Source of the DNA: Polynucleobacter parvulilacunae
GTDB lineage: Bacteria > Pseudomonadota > Gammaproteobacteria > Burkholderiales > Burkholderiaceae
Direction: 5' to 3'
Assembly (NCBI RefSeq): GCF_018881715.1
Contig: NZ_JACVPW010000001.1
Coordinates: 1 to 64,000 of the forward strand
Length of the DNA: 64,000 nt
Numbering within the stretch: the first letter of the stretch is position 1; every line of letters begins with the position of its first letter. The notes below the pieces were generated by a model. It did not search any database. It was not told the origin of the DNA and saw only the letters and a list, made by a program, of their open reading frames with translations. The translations under genes were made by a program, and so were the position numbers. Shown in pieces: positions 32,852 through 41,612 of this stretch.

Positions 32852-33622
32852 ATGAATTACAAGCCAACCGACACCTCAACCAGCAAATGCTCAGTCTGCG
32901 TACTGGGCCAGTTTTGCCTTCCGGTAGGCCTTAATAGTAGTGAAGTTTCCAAAATAGACACCTTAGTCAAAGAGCGTGTTCACTTACAAAAAGGTGAGAG
33001 CCTCTACCGCCATGGTGACCAACTTAGCTCTGTCTATAGTGTTCGCTTTGGCACCCTCAAAACAGAGTTCTGCCTTCAAGATGGCCGCCAACAAGTGATC
33101 GGCTTTCATCTTCCCGGTGAAATCTTGGGTCTCGATGGCATTGGCGAAGGCCACTATCAATCCGATGCAATTGCGCTTGAAGAAAGTGAAGTCTGCATTA
33201 TTCGTTACGATGCATTTGAAGATTTGGCACGCCAGATTCCAGTTCTACAAAATCAGTTCCATAAAATCATGAGTCGTGAACTGACTCAAGATCAACGCCA
33301 CCTACTCTCTCTTGGCACAATGCGTGCGGAAGAAAGATTGGCTGCATTTTTATTAAGTCTTTCACAACGCTTAGCAGCACGTGGCTACCTCAATAATGAA
33401 TTTGATCTGCGGATGAGCCGCAACGACATCGGCAGTTATCTCGGCATCCAAATTGAAACTGTGAGTCGCATGCTGTCACGTTTCGCAGAATCAGGTCTCA
33501 TTCAAATCAAACAACGTCATATCAAACTCATTGATATGAATGGCTTATACGAACTAGCCGGCATCCCCAATCCAGATAGATCGGCCTGCGTCAGTGCAGA
33601 CATCCCTGTAAAACACGCCTAA
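32852..33622 (+). CDS. fnr: Oxygen-sensing transcription regulator FNR
   Basis: The 256-residue CRP/FNR-family protein has the FNR iron-sulfur ligands C13-x2-C16-x5-C22 (KCSVCVLGQFC) and C115 (SEVCIIRY). A cyclic-nucleotide-like beta roll follows, then a helix-turn-helix with LGIQIETVSRMLSRF. The ExxSR recognition residues predict binding to TTGAT-N4-ATCAA. Such a site lies before ccoN in this window. It should switch on microaerobic respiration when oxygen is low. Its stop codon overlaps by three bases with the stop of the convergent small gene at 33619. Confidence 0.93.
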   Translation: MNYKPTDTSTSKCSVCVLGQFCLPVGLNSSEVSKIDTLVKERVHLQKGESLYRHGDQLSSVYSVRFGTLKTEFCLQDGRQQVIGFHLPGEILGLDGIGEGHYQSDAIALEESEVCIIRYDAFEDLARQIPVLQNQFHKIMSRELTQDQRHLLSLGTMRAEERLAAFLLSLSQRLAARGYLNNEFDLRMSRNDIGSYLGIQIETVSRMLSRFAESGLIQIKQRHIKLIDMNGLYELAGIPNPDRSACVSADIPVKHA

Positions 33623-33879
33623 AGTAAGCCGCGGTCGATTTCTTTGCTGTCTGGCGACTCAATACCAGGCAGGATATAGGCTGTAAGTGCACTAGAGATC
33701 GCACAAAAAGTCCAAATTGCAAAGAATCCAATAGTGTAGATACCCTCATCAGCAATGTCAGGATGATGGCCAAAAAATAAGAGATCTTGAGGATGAATTA
33801 CAGTAAACAGCAAGCCTTCTGCCATGCCAGCCACCAAAAAGGAAGGCCACAATATCCAGATCAGCAGGCGGTACTTCAT
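33619..33879 (-). CDS. Small two-helix membrane protein at the end of the cco operon
   Basis: The 86-residue protein has two clear hydrophobic segments (LLIWILWPSFLVAGMAEGLLFTVI and IGFFAIWTFCAISSALTAYILPGI) around a His/Asp-containing loop (HPQDLLFFGHHPDIADEG). It overlaps the FixH-like gene by four bases and is the last gene of the ccoNOQPGH run, so it is surely in the operon. I do not recognise the family. A part in cbb3 assembly or metal supply is a guess from position. The fnr gene ends tail to tail with it. Confidence 0.75.
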   Translation of the reverse strand: MKYRLLIWILWPSFLVAGMAEGLLFTVIHPQDLLFFGHHPDIADEGIYTIGFFAIWTFCAISSALTAYILPGIESPDSKEIDRGLL

Positions 33880-34103
33880 TTTTGCGCCTGTGTATCTGAT
33901 TGTGCATCTTTAATCTGCTCAACTTTTAAACCCTGCTTCACAACACCATCACGCAATGGTTTATCGGCATATAGATTAATAGCCAAGTAAATCGTAATAG
34001 CGCAGCCAATCATCGCAACCGCAGGGCCGCTGATTAATAACCATGGCCACAATTGCTTGAACCAAGGTTTGGTAGTTTGCTGTTCTGTCATATGCATTCT
34101 CTC
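33876..34103 (-). CDS. FixH-like cbb3 oxidase assembly protein
   Basis: The protein (75 residues from ATG 34103) has a short cytosolic start, one membrane helix (LWPWLLISGPAVAMIGCAITIYLAI) and a periplasmic tail including NLYADKPLRDGVVKQGLKV. This is the short FixH/CcoH form without the extended periplasmic domain. It follows ccoG in the usual order. The track starts at 34148 inside ccoG. AAGGAG favours a start at 34103 or at one of the two in-frame ATGs just after it. FixH helps copper delivery to, or stability of, cbb3 oxidase. Confidence 0.7.
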   Translation of the reverse strand, partial: ERMHMTEQQTTKPWFKQLWPWLLISGPAVAMIGCAITIYLAINLYADKPLRDGVVKQGLKVEQIKDAQSDTQAQK

Positions 34104-34116
34104 CATTGCTCCTTGT

Positions 34117-35574
34117 TTAACGAGGAATAATAAAAGTCGATTTCTCATCGCGGGATCTCGTAATTAACTCGTCACCTGCCATCTCATGGGCAACTACATC
34201 AAAATGAATTGGGTAGTTACCAGCCTCATTCGCTCCAACATCGGCGCTCACCTTGATCGGCATCAGAAGATTGCTAGCTGGCCCAACCTCAATCTCGGTA
34301 ACAATCTGCCCTTGTGAATTAAGCACTTTTAATCCATCCAAACCAAGCGCCTTCACTTGCACATTCATATTATTTTCAGATGCATTCATGATCTGGATTC
34401 GATAAATATTCTCGATACGGACGCCCTCAACTTCACGAGCCAAGGCGCCGCGATCGCGCATTACATCCACCCGCAATGGGTTACGCGTTGCTAAGGAAAA
34501 GAGGAAAGCTGAAGTAAGAACAGTAATAAAAGCGGTGTAAATCAGCACTCGCGGACGCAAGATATGGCGAATCGCACTTTGATTAGACTCCTTATCCTCA
34601 ATAGCACGCTCTGTCGTATAGCGAATCAATCCCTTTGGATAATCGACTTTCTCCATCACCTGATCACAGGCGTCAATACAAGCGCCACATCCAATACACA
34701 TGTATTGCAAGCCATCACGAATATCAATTCCAGTTGGGCAAACCTGCACACAAATACTGCAATCAACGCAATCACCTAAACCTAATGAAGCATGATCCGT
34801 AGACTTACTACGACTACCTCTTGGCTCACCACGCACTTTGTCGTATGTAACCAAGAATGTATCTTTATCTACCATCGCACTTTGGAAGCGTGCATAGGGA
34901 CACATATATTTACAAACCTGCTCACGCATAAAGCCTGCGTTACCCCAAGTTGCAAAACTATAGAAGCACAACCAGAAGGTTTGCCATGGGCCCAGCGAGA
35001 GATGTAATAAGGATGCGCCTAAGGTCTCAATTGGCGTGAAGTAACCAATAAAAGTAAATCCCGTCCAGAAGGCGATCAATAACCATAGGAAATGCTTCGT
35101 GATCTTGAGGCGCCATTTTCTAAAGCCCCAAGGCCACTCTTCACCATCTAAACGAATACGAGCAAAACGGTCACCCTCTACCTTGCGCTCAATCCACATG
35201 AAGATTTCGGTATAGACGGTCTGCGGACAGGCATACCCACAAAATAAACGCCCGGCAACTGCAGTAAATAGAAATAAAGCGAGCGCGGAAAGAATCAATA
35301 ACAGGGTAAGATAAATCACGTCTTGTGGCCATAACACGAGGCCAAAGATGTAAAACTTACGCTGAATTAAATCAAAAAGAACTGCTTGACGACCATTCCA
35401 GCTCACCCATGGCAAACCATAAAATAGTAACTGGGTTGCAAATACCAAGATGAAGCGCCAGCGGGCAAAGAGCCCTGATACTGAACGCGGATAAATCTTT
35501 CGCCGAACCTCGTAAAGAGACTCCTCAATAACTTCTATCGGAACAGGTTTCCCACCCGGCGAAATATATGGCAC
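34117..35574 (-). CDS. ccoG: Cytochrome c oxidase accessory protein CcoG (FixG/RdxA)
   Basis: The 485-residue membrane iron-sulfur protein has an N-terminal helix bundle (YACPQTVYTEIFMWIERK is typical) and two [4Fe-4S] motifs: CVDCSICVQVCPTG and CIGCGACIDACDQV. A periplasmic immunoglobulin-like C-terminal domain (about 370-485) follows. CcoG is a cupric reductase that helps assemble the copper centre of cbb3 oxidase. It starts with GTG 13 bases after ccoP. All cluster cysteines are present. Confidence 0.93.
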   Translation of the reverse strand: MPYISPGGKPVPIEVIEESLYEVRRKIYPRSVSGLFARWRFILVFATQLLFYGLPWVSWNGRQAVLFDLIQRKFYIFGLVLWPQDVIYLTLLLILSALALFLFTAVAGRLFCGYACPQTVYTEIFMWIERKVEGDRFARIRLDGEEWPWGFRKWRLKITKHFLWLLIAFWTGFTFIGYFTPIETLGASLLHLSLGPWQTFWLCFYSFATWGNAGFMREQVCKYMCPYARFQSAMVDKDTFLVTYDKVRGEPRGSRSKSTDHASLGLGDCVDCSICVQVCPTGIDIRDGLQYMCIGCGACIDACDQVMEKVDYPKGLIRYTTERAIEDKESNQSAIRHILRPRVLIYTAFITVLTSAFLFSLATRNPLRVDVMRDRGALAREVEGVRIENIYRIQIMNASENNMNVQVKALGLDGLKVLNSQGQIVTEIEVGPASNLLMPIKVSADVGANEAGNYPIHFDVVAHEMAGDELITRSRDEKSTFIIPR

Positions 35575-35586
35575 TAATTGCTATTC

Positions 35587-36513
35587 TTACTTAGCTGTTG
35601 CTGGTTGTTTATTGTTAGATAAACCCCAGACATAAGCTGCTAACAAATGAATCTTCTCAGGACTCAATACCTTATCTTGAGCAGGCATCATAGCCATACG
35701 ACCCTTAGTTACCGTTTCAATAATCGTCGCTTCTGAGCCACCATATAACCAAGTTTTATCGGTTAAATTTGGTGCGCCAATAGCAATATTTCCTTTGGCA
35801 TCAGGACCATGACAGGCTACGCAGTTTGCAGCGAATACTTGTGCGCCACGGGCTGCTTTAGCATCATCTGCTGATAAACCTGAGAGGCTACGTACATAGT
35901 TAGCGACATCCGCAATTTGATTGCTATCCAGTTGTGGGAATGGAGGCATCACACCGCCACGACCATAGGTAATGGATGCCTTGATATTTTCTGGTGAACC
36001 TCCATAGAGCCAGTCACCATCAGTCAAATTAGGGAAGCCTTTAGCACCTCCAGCATCAGAGCCATGACACTGCGCACAAGAATTCAGGAAGAGGCGTTGC
36101 CCCATTTCGCGGGCCTTAGGATCGGCCGCCACTTGCTCAATGTCCATCTTGACGTATTTCGCATAAACAGGCTTTAGCTCATCATTTGCTTCAGTCATAG
36201 AGCTCATCAAAGCACCATCAGTGGTGTAGCCCATAATCCCCGGAAATGATCCCAAACCTGGAAATAACACTAAGTAGACCAATGCAAAGATGCAAGAGAG
36301 CAAGAACATCCACATCCACCAACGTGGCAATGGATTGTTCAGCTCACGTAAATCACCATCCCAAACATGGCCAGTATCAGCAACTGCACCATCTGCCGTA
36401 TGCACAACCTTAGCTTTCCTTTGGGAGAACAAAAGCCAGATACACCAGAAAATTCCAACTAATGCAACTAAGGCGATGTAAGCACTCCAACCGCTGCTAA
36501 AAAAGTCACTCAT
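35587..36513 (-). CDS. ccoP: cbb3 oxidase subunit III, diheme cytochrome c CcoP
   Basis: The 308-residue protein has an N-terminal anchor, a second hydrophobic segment typical of long CcoP (WWMWMFLLSCIFALVYLVLFPGLGSFPG), and two c-type heme motifs: CAQCHGSDAGGAKGFPNLTDGDWLYGG and CVACHGPDAKGNIAIGAPNLTDKTWLYGG. The two domains look like an internal duplication. It takes electrons from soluble cytochromes for the oxidase. Its ATG overlaps the TGA of ccoQ (ATGA). Confidence 0.95.
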   Translation of the reverse strand: MSDFFSSGWSAYIALVALVGIFWCIWLLFSQRKAKVVHTADGAVADTGHVWDGDLRELNNPLPRWWMWMFLLSCIFALVYLVLFPGLGSFPGIMGYTTDGALMSSMTEANDELKPVYAKYVKMDIEQVAADPKAREMGQRLFLNSCAQCHGSDAGGAKGFPNLTDGDWLYGGSPENIKASITYGRGGVMPPFPQLDSNQIADVANYVRSLSGLSADDAKAARGAQVFAANCVACHGPDAKGNIAIGAPNLTDKTWLYGGSEATIIETVTKGRMAMMPAQDKVLSPEKIHLLAAYVWGLSNNKQPATAK

Positions 36514-36677
36514 GATTTGTCCTTACTAAATTCATCCGGAAGATCAAATGGAAGTTCTGCTGATTCCTGATTTGCTTTCTTGCGACCAGGAGACCAAGCC
36601 CACAAAACAATTCCTACAAAAAAGACAAGGCCTATTACTGTAGAAAATGCCGAGAGGTAGGGAGTAATCTGTTCCAT
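36510..36677 (-). CDS. ccoQ: cbb3 oxidase small subunit CcoQ
   Basis: This 55-residue gene is missing from the supplied track. It reads MEQITPYLSAFSTVIGLVFFVGIVLWAWSPGRKKANQ, then a polar tail (ESAELPFDLPDEFSKD). One helix followed by a basic YSPxRK-like motif (here WSPGRKK) and an FxxA/PxxLP-like end is the standard CcoQ form. It sits between ccoO and ccoP and overlaps ccoP by four bases. CcoQ stabilises the oxidase complex. Confidence 0.9.
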   Translation of the reverse strand: MEQITPYLSAFSTVIGLVFFVGIVLWAWSPGRKKANQESAELPFDLPDEFSKDKS

Positions 36678-36712
36678 TTGATTTAGGTAGTTTTAATTAA
36701 TAACCTTGTTAA

Positions 36713-37363
36713 TTACTTCGCTACAACTTCTTCGACAGTAATATAGCGACGCGTAATACCTAAGCCTTGCAGGTAAGAAACTAATGCATCTAACTCAGTC
36801 TTGCCCTCTAATTCCTTAGGTGCGTTAGCGATATCCTCATCGGTATAAGGGACACCTAAGCGGCGCATGGCAACCATATGCGATTGAATAGATCCTGCGT
36901 CAGCAGCATTTTTTGCTAACCAAGGATATGCAGGCATATTGGACTCAGGCACAACATCACGAGGATTATTCAAGTGAATTTGATGCCAAGCATCTGAATA
37001 GCGCCCACCTACACGAGCTAAGTCTGGTCCAGTTCGCTTACTACCCCAGAGAAATGGATGATCAAAAACAGATTCACCAGCCAAAGAGTAAGGGCCATAA
37101 CGCTCCACTTCAGAACGTAGTGTACGAATCTGTTGAGAATGACAGCCAACGCATCCTTCGCGCTGATAGATATCGCGACCAGCTAAACGCAAAGCTGTGT
37201 ATGGAACAACGCCAGGACTAGGTTCAGTCGTAGTGTGTTGGAAAAAGAGCGGAACGATTTGAACTAAACCTGCAATCGACACAACTACGATCGTTGCAAT
37301 AATTAACCAACCAACGTTTTTCTCAAGCGTTCCGTGGGAAAAGAATTTATTTTCGCTAGACAT
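36713..37363 (-). CDS. ccoO: cbb3 oxidase subunit II, monoheme cytochrome c CcoO
   Basis: The 216-residue protein has one N-terminal membrane helix and a cytochrome c domain with [36 protein letters not shown], the CcoO signature. The sixth-ligand region is [10 protein letters not shown] (Met). It passes electrons from CcoP to the CcoN heme-copper site. AAGGAG stands eight bases before the ATG, and the gene follows ccoN by 12 bases. Confidence 0.95.
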   Translation of the reverse strand: MSSENKFFSHGTLEKNVGWLIIATIVVVSIAGLVQIVPLFFQHTTTEPSPGVVPYTALRLAGRDIYQREGCVGCHSQQIRTLRSEVERYGPYSLAGESVFDHPFLWGSKRTGPDLARVGGRYSDAWHQIHLNNPRDVVPESNMPAYPWLAKNAADAGSIQSHMVAMRRLGVPYTDEDIANAPKELEGKTELDALVSYLQGLGITRRYITVEEVVAK

Positions 37364-37375
37364 TTTCTTCTCCTT

Positions 37376-38815
37376 TTAGTGTTCAGCAACGGCCATTGGA
37401 ATAGGCGCATTTACAAAAGTTTTACCTTGTACAGTTTTGAAGACGTTGAACGCCATCAAGAACATGCCACTCAGGTAGCACAAGCCGCCCATTAAACGAA
37501 TGACATAAAAAGGATAGGTTGCTTTAACAGACTCAACAAAGCTATATGTCAATGTTCCATCCGGCTCAAAAGCTCTCCACATCAAGCCTTGCATTACACC
37601 GGCAATCCACATTGCGGCAATGTATAAAACCACGCCGATAGTAGCAATCCAGAAATGCAATTCAATCCACTTAGTGCTGTACATTTCTTTTTGACCAACC
37701 AAACGCGGGATCAAGTAGTAGAGGGAGCCAATAGTAATCATGGCAACCCAACCCAAAGCACCAGAGTGAACGTGTCCAATGGTCCAGTCAGTGTAGTGAG
37801 ACAAGCTATTCACCGTCTTAATGGACATCATGGAACCTTCAAAGGTAGACATACCGTAGAAGGACAAAGCCACTACCAAGAATTTCAAGATTGGGTCACG
37901 GCGCAATTTATGCCATGCACCAGACAAAGTCATGATGCCGTTGATCATGCCGCCCCATGAAGGCGCTAACAAGATTAAAGAAAATACCGTACCAAGAGAC
38001 TGTGTCCAGTCTGGCAAAGAAGTGTGTTGCAAGTGGTGAGGACCCGCCCACATATAAGTAAAGTTCAAAGCCCAGAAGTGAACGATAGACAAACGATATG
38101 AGTAAATTGGGCGCTCAGCTTGCTTTGGAATGAAGTAGTACATCATGCCTAAGAAGCTGGTTGTCAAGAAGAAGCCAACAGCATTATGGCCATACCACCA
38201 CTGCACCATCGCATCTTGAACACCAGCATATGCAGAGTAAGACTTCCACATTGATGCAGGCATTTCCAAGTTATTAAAAATATGCAGAATAGCAATTGTC
38301 AGAATATATGCACCGAAAAACCAGTTAGAAACATAAATATGTTTCGTTTTACGCTTCATGATGGTTCCGAAGAACACCACTGCATAAGCTACCCAAACTA
38401 CAGTAATCAACAAATCGATTGGCCACTCTAGCTCGGCGTACTCTTTAGAAGTAGAGATGCCTAATGGCAAAGTCACAGCCGCCAAAACAATTACTGCTTG
38501 CCAACCCCAAAAGGTAAAGGCTGCTAGCTTGTCACAAAATAAGCGTGCTTGGCATGTGCGCTGCACAATGTAGTACGAAGTCGCAAATAGCGCAGACCCG
38601 CCAAAAGCAAAAATCACCGCATTGGTATGCAAGGGACGCAAACGACCATAGCTAAGCCAAGGAATATTAAAAGTGATTTCAGGCCAGATCAGCTGGGCTG
38701 CGAGGATAACTCCCACGAGCATGCCAACAATTCCCCAAAGCACAGTAACGATGGCAAATTGGCTGACAACCTTGTAATTGAAGGTATCTTGATTACTCCC
38801 CACGGTAAGTCCCAT
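37376..38815 (-). CDS. ccoN: cbb3 oxidase catalytic subunit I CcoN
   Basis: The 479-residue heme-copper oxidase core has about 12 helices. Visible ligand regions include [51 protein letters not shown] (CuB His pair) and [20 protein letters not shown]. The track starts at 38848. I move the start to ATG 38815 ([10 protein letters not shown]) because AAAGGAG lies five bases upstream of it and the earlier ATG has no ribosome site. It reduces oxygen with high affinity under low-oxygen growth. An FNR box precedes it. Confidence 0.95.
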   Translation of the reverse strand: MGLTVGSNQDTFNYKVVSQFAIVTVLWGIVGMLVGVILAAQLIWPEITFNIPWLSYGRLRPLHTNAVIFAFGGSALFATSYYIVQRTCQARLFCDKLAAFTFWGWQAVIVLAAVTLPLGISTSKEYAELEWPIDLLITVVWVAYAVVFFGTIMKRKTKHIYVSNWFFGAYILTIAILHIFNNLEMPASMWKSYSAYAGVQDAMVQWWYGHNAVGFFLTTSFLGMMYYFIPKQAERPIYSYRLSIVHFWALNFTYMWAGPHHLQHTSLPDWTQSLGTVFSLILLAPSWGGMINGIMTLSGAWHKLRRDPILKFLVVALSFYGMSTFEGSMMSIKTVNSLSHYTDWTIGHVHSGALGWVAMITIGSLYYLIPRLVGQKEMYSTKWIELHFWIATIGVVLYIAAMWIAGVMQGLMWRAFEPDGTLTYSFVESVKATYPFYVIRLMGGLCYLSGMFLMAFNVFKTVQGKTFVNAPIPMAVAEH

Positions 38816-38868
38816 GGTTTCTCCTTTTTTGTGACCAAACAGCGACATAATCCAAATAGACTGGATTG

Positions 38869-38910
38869 ATTATCAAAGTAAGACTGACAAGGCAGTTTGA
38901 TCTACATCAA
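38869..38910 (-). promoter_or_regulatory. FNR-dependent class II promoter of ccoNOQP
   Basis: TTGATGTAGATCAA (minus strand, 38897-38910) matches the FNR consensus TTGAT-N4-ATCAA exactly. GATAAT (38869-38874) lies downstream as a -10. The centre of the box is about 41 bases upstream of the start site expected from that -10, which is the class II activator position. The predicted leader to ATG 38815 is about 48 bases. FNR is encoded in the same window. Confidence 0.85.
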
Positions 38911-39005
38911 AAAGGGTGGGGCAAATTCAGGCTGTACTTTTAAGGTAAACCCTGGATTTCAATAGCCATTTAGATATCAGGCTAATATTGATAGTGTTTA
39001 CTAAC

Positions 39006-39161
39006 TTATTTGGGTTCTGGGGTGTCATCATCCATCAAAATCGCGTGACCAGGACCATCCAAATCATCAAATTGGCCACTTTTAATGGACCAACGCAAAA
39101 TCCAGACTAAGACGCCAACTAGGACCAGCGATAAAGGGATGAGAAGAAATAGACTTTCCAT
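39006..39161 (-). CDS. ccoS: cbb3 oxidase maturation protein CcoS
   Basis: This 51-residue gene is missing from the supplied track. It reads MESLFLLIPLSLVLVGVLVWILRWSIKSGQFDDLDGPGHAILMDDD. The helix followed by W-x2-x-SGQFDDLDGPxxxIL-DDD is the well-known CcoS signature. It is needed to load cofactors into CcoN. The ATG lies nine bases after the ccoI stop, so ccoI and ccoS are co-transcribed. Confidence 0.95.
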   Translation of the reverse strand: MESLFLLIPLSLVLVGVLVWILRWSIKSGQFDDLDGPGHAILMDDDTPEPK

Positions 39162-39170
39162 CCCTATAGT

Positions 39171-41612
39171 CTAAGCTTTTCGCAAACGCCAAGCATTCAA
39201 AGTGACGGCAAGCGAAGAAAGTGACATGCCAATACCAGCAACCCAAGGATTTACTAAACCCATCATTGCAGCAGGTATAGCCAATAAGTTATATGCCAAG
39301 GCCCACCATAAATTTTCCTTAATGATGGTTTGAGTCTTATCTGCTAAGCGTAAAGTTTTAGCCAGTGGTTCTAGCGAGACAGCCGTCAAAATTGCATCAG
39401 CTCCTGCAGCAGCCAGGGGTGCACCCGCACCAACGGCGATCGAGATATCGGCACGAGCAAGCAAAGGCGCATCATTCACGCCATCACCTATTGCCCAGAC
39501 AAAACGATTTTCTTTTTGCAGGCGCTCGATGTAATCATATTTTTCTTCAGGCGTGCATCCGCCTTGATAGTGGTCGATACCAACATGCTTAGCCCACCAT
39601 GCAACAGTGGCAAGATCATCGCCAGAAACTAAATGCACAGCAATGTTTCTGGACTTCACCACTTTTAAAAACTGCTCTAGTCCTGGCCTCGGAGTATCCA
39701 AGAAAACAAAACTGGCTATTAACCCTTGTGCATCTGCTAAATGCACTTGACCGTATTGCCCCAACTGAGCGCCCCGCTCTATACCCAGCCATGAGGCACT
39801 TCCCAAGCGATACGCGCCTGAACTTAAGCCTTTTCCCAACTGATTAATCACTGGCTCACTTAATAAGGGCAATGAAATATTCTCTACTTCAGCCGCCCGC
39901 ATCAAAGAAAGTGCAAGAGGATGTCTTTGCCCCGCCTCCAAGGCTGCAGCTAAAGCCAACGCATCTTCACGACGATAGCCTGCGCGTAAATTGATGATCT
40001 CTTGTAGCTCAGGCTGGCCCATGGTTAATGTGCCAGTTTTATCGAGCACTAAGTCGGTAGCTTTAACCAAGCCCTCCATCACATGACCACGGACGATGAG
40101 CAAACCCAATTTAGTGACGGCACCTTGTGCAGCTGCCATCGCAGTAGGAACTGCTAACGATAAAGCGCACGGGCAACTAGCAACCAATACAGAAACTAAA
40201 ACAGTCCAAGCACGGCCGGGGTCGAAGTATAACCAAAGAGCCGAAGAAGCAAACGCACCCAACAATAAGAAAGCAACAAAGTACGCCGTCCACTTTTCTG
40301 CAAGACCCACCATTACCGGCTTAGCTAGCAAGGCTTGATCTAATAAGGAGGCGATACCAGCAATACGCGTTGACTGACCTACTGCTTCAATTCTCATGAA
40401 TAATGGATTGAGAATGTTGTGTGTTCCCGCGTAAATGCGATCGCCAATCTTTTTTTCGACAGGCTTCGATTCACCGGTTAACAGGGACTCATCTAAAGCG
40501 CTAGCGTTCTCAATCAAGAACCCATCGGCCGGCACTACTTCACCAGGGGAAACGCGCAATACCTGACCTGGGTTGCAATTAACTACAGGCACGACTTCAA
40601 CCTCTTGTGAGGCCGGGTAGTTCAATGCGCGCTCACACGTTGCAGGCAATTGCTTTGCCAGAGCTTCTGCGCCACCTTGCGCATCTTGCCTTGCCAATAG
40701 CTCTACATATCTCGCCGCCAAGATAAACGCGACAAACATCGTGATGGAATCAAAATAACTATGGCCTGCGCCCGATATCAAATTGATGGTGCCTGCAATA
40801 AATGCCAAAGCAAGAGCCAAGGCAATGGGCACATCCATGCCCAACATATGCGTTTGCTTGAATGACTGAACGCTACGCCAAGCTGCCTGGAATATTGGTC
40901 CTGCTGAATACACCATCACTGGGACAGTCAAAGCCCAACTAGTCCATCCGAGAAGAATTTCAAACTCAGGAGTGATATCGGCACCGACATAAGTAGGCCA
41001 GGCATACATCATCACCTGCATCATGCCGAGCATAGCCACGCCTAGACGCAATAGAAGGCTACGTCTTTCCTTTTTAGCTAGATCTAAGGATTGAGATGGC
41101 TCAAATGGCCAGGCCTCATATCCAATACGCTCAATTTCAAAGAGCAATCTGGCTAGACTTGTTTTGTCTGGCGAAAAGCGCACCATCACTTTTTGGGTGA
41201 CATAGTTAATTTGTACATCTTGGACACCCGCGTTACGACGTAAGTGTTGTTCGCACAACCAAACACATGCCGCACATCGAATTTTCTCTAAACGTAGAGT
41301 TGTCTCAAGATCACCAGTCTCACCATGAGGACGAGTAAAGCGACCTCGTAATGATGGATCATCATAAGGCTTCAGTTTTTCAGGAATTTCATTACTAGCA
41401 AGATAGGCTGCAGGCTTGTCGCCAGTCTGTGAGCGTCTGGCATAAAAGACTTCTAGACCTTCACCATGAATTGTTTGCGCAATCGCCATACAGCCCGGAC
41501 AACAAAATGCTCGGGGCTCACCGCCTAATTTCGCCTCGATTAATTCACCCGGGAGAATCTTGCTCGAGCAGTGATAGCAAGCTAAAGAATGTTTCTGATC
41601 CATCTCATTCAT
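39171..41612 (-). CDS. ccoI: Copper-translocating P-type ATPase CcoI (FixI)
   Basis: The 813-residue P1B ATPase has an N-terminal cysteine-rich segment (CYHCSSKI, FCCPGCMAI), one heavy-metal-associated domain (IRCAACVWLCEQHL), eight helices with SCPCALSLAVPTA, phosphorylation site DKTGTLT, and the hinge GDGVNDAPLL. The extra N-terminal cysteines mark the CcoI/CtpA-like copper exporter that feeds the cbb3 CuB site. It lies between an MFS gene (starts directly after its stop) and ccoS, upstream of the ccoN promoter. Confidence 0.94.
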   Translation of the reverse strand: MNEMDQKHSLACYHCSSKILPGELIEAKLGGEPRAFCCPGCMAIAQTIHGEGLEVFYARRSQTGDKPAAYLASNEIPEKLKPYDDPSLRGRFTRPHGETGDLETTLRLEKIRCAACVWLCEQHLRRNAGVQDVQINYVTQKVMVRFSPDKTSLARLLFEIERIGYEAWPFEPSQSLDLAKKERRSLLLRLGVAMLGMMQVMMYAWPTYVGADITPEFEILLGWTSWALTVPVMVYSAGPIFQAAWRSVQSFKQTHMLGMDVPIALALALAFIAGTINLISGAGHSYFDSITMFVAFILAARYVELLARQDAQGGAEALAKQLPATCERALNYPASQEVEVVPVVNCNPGQVLRVSPGEVVPADGFLIENASALDESLLTGESKPVEKKIGDRIYAGTHNILNPLFMRIEAVGQSTRIAGIASLLDQALLAKPVMVGLAEKWTAYFVAFLLLGAFASSALWLYFDPGRAWTVLVSVLVASCPCALSLAVPTAMAAAQGAVTKLGLLIVRGHVMEGLVKATDLVLDKTGTLTMGQPELQEIINLRAGYRREDALALAAALEAGQRHPLALSLMRAAEVENISLPLLSEPVINQLGKGLSSGAYRLGSASWLGIERGAQLGQYGQVHLADAQGLIASFVFLDTPRPGLEQFLKVVKSRNIAVHLVSGDDLATVAWWAKHVGIDHYQGGCTPEEKYDYIERLQKENRFVWAIGDGVNDAPLLARADISIAVGAGAPLAAAGADAILTAVSLEPLAKTLRLADKTQTIIKENLWWALAYNLLAIPAAMMGLVNPWVAGIGMSLSSLAVTLNAWRLRKA

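Noticed and set aside
38866-38876. TTGATTATCAA as a second FNR box before ccoN
   Set aside because: The half-sites are spaced by one base instead of four. The sequence is better explained as the -10 region of the promoter.
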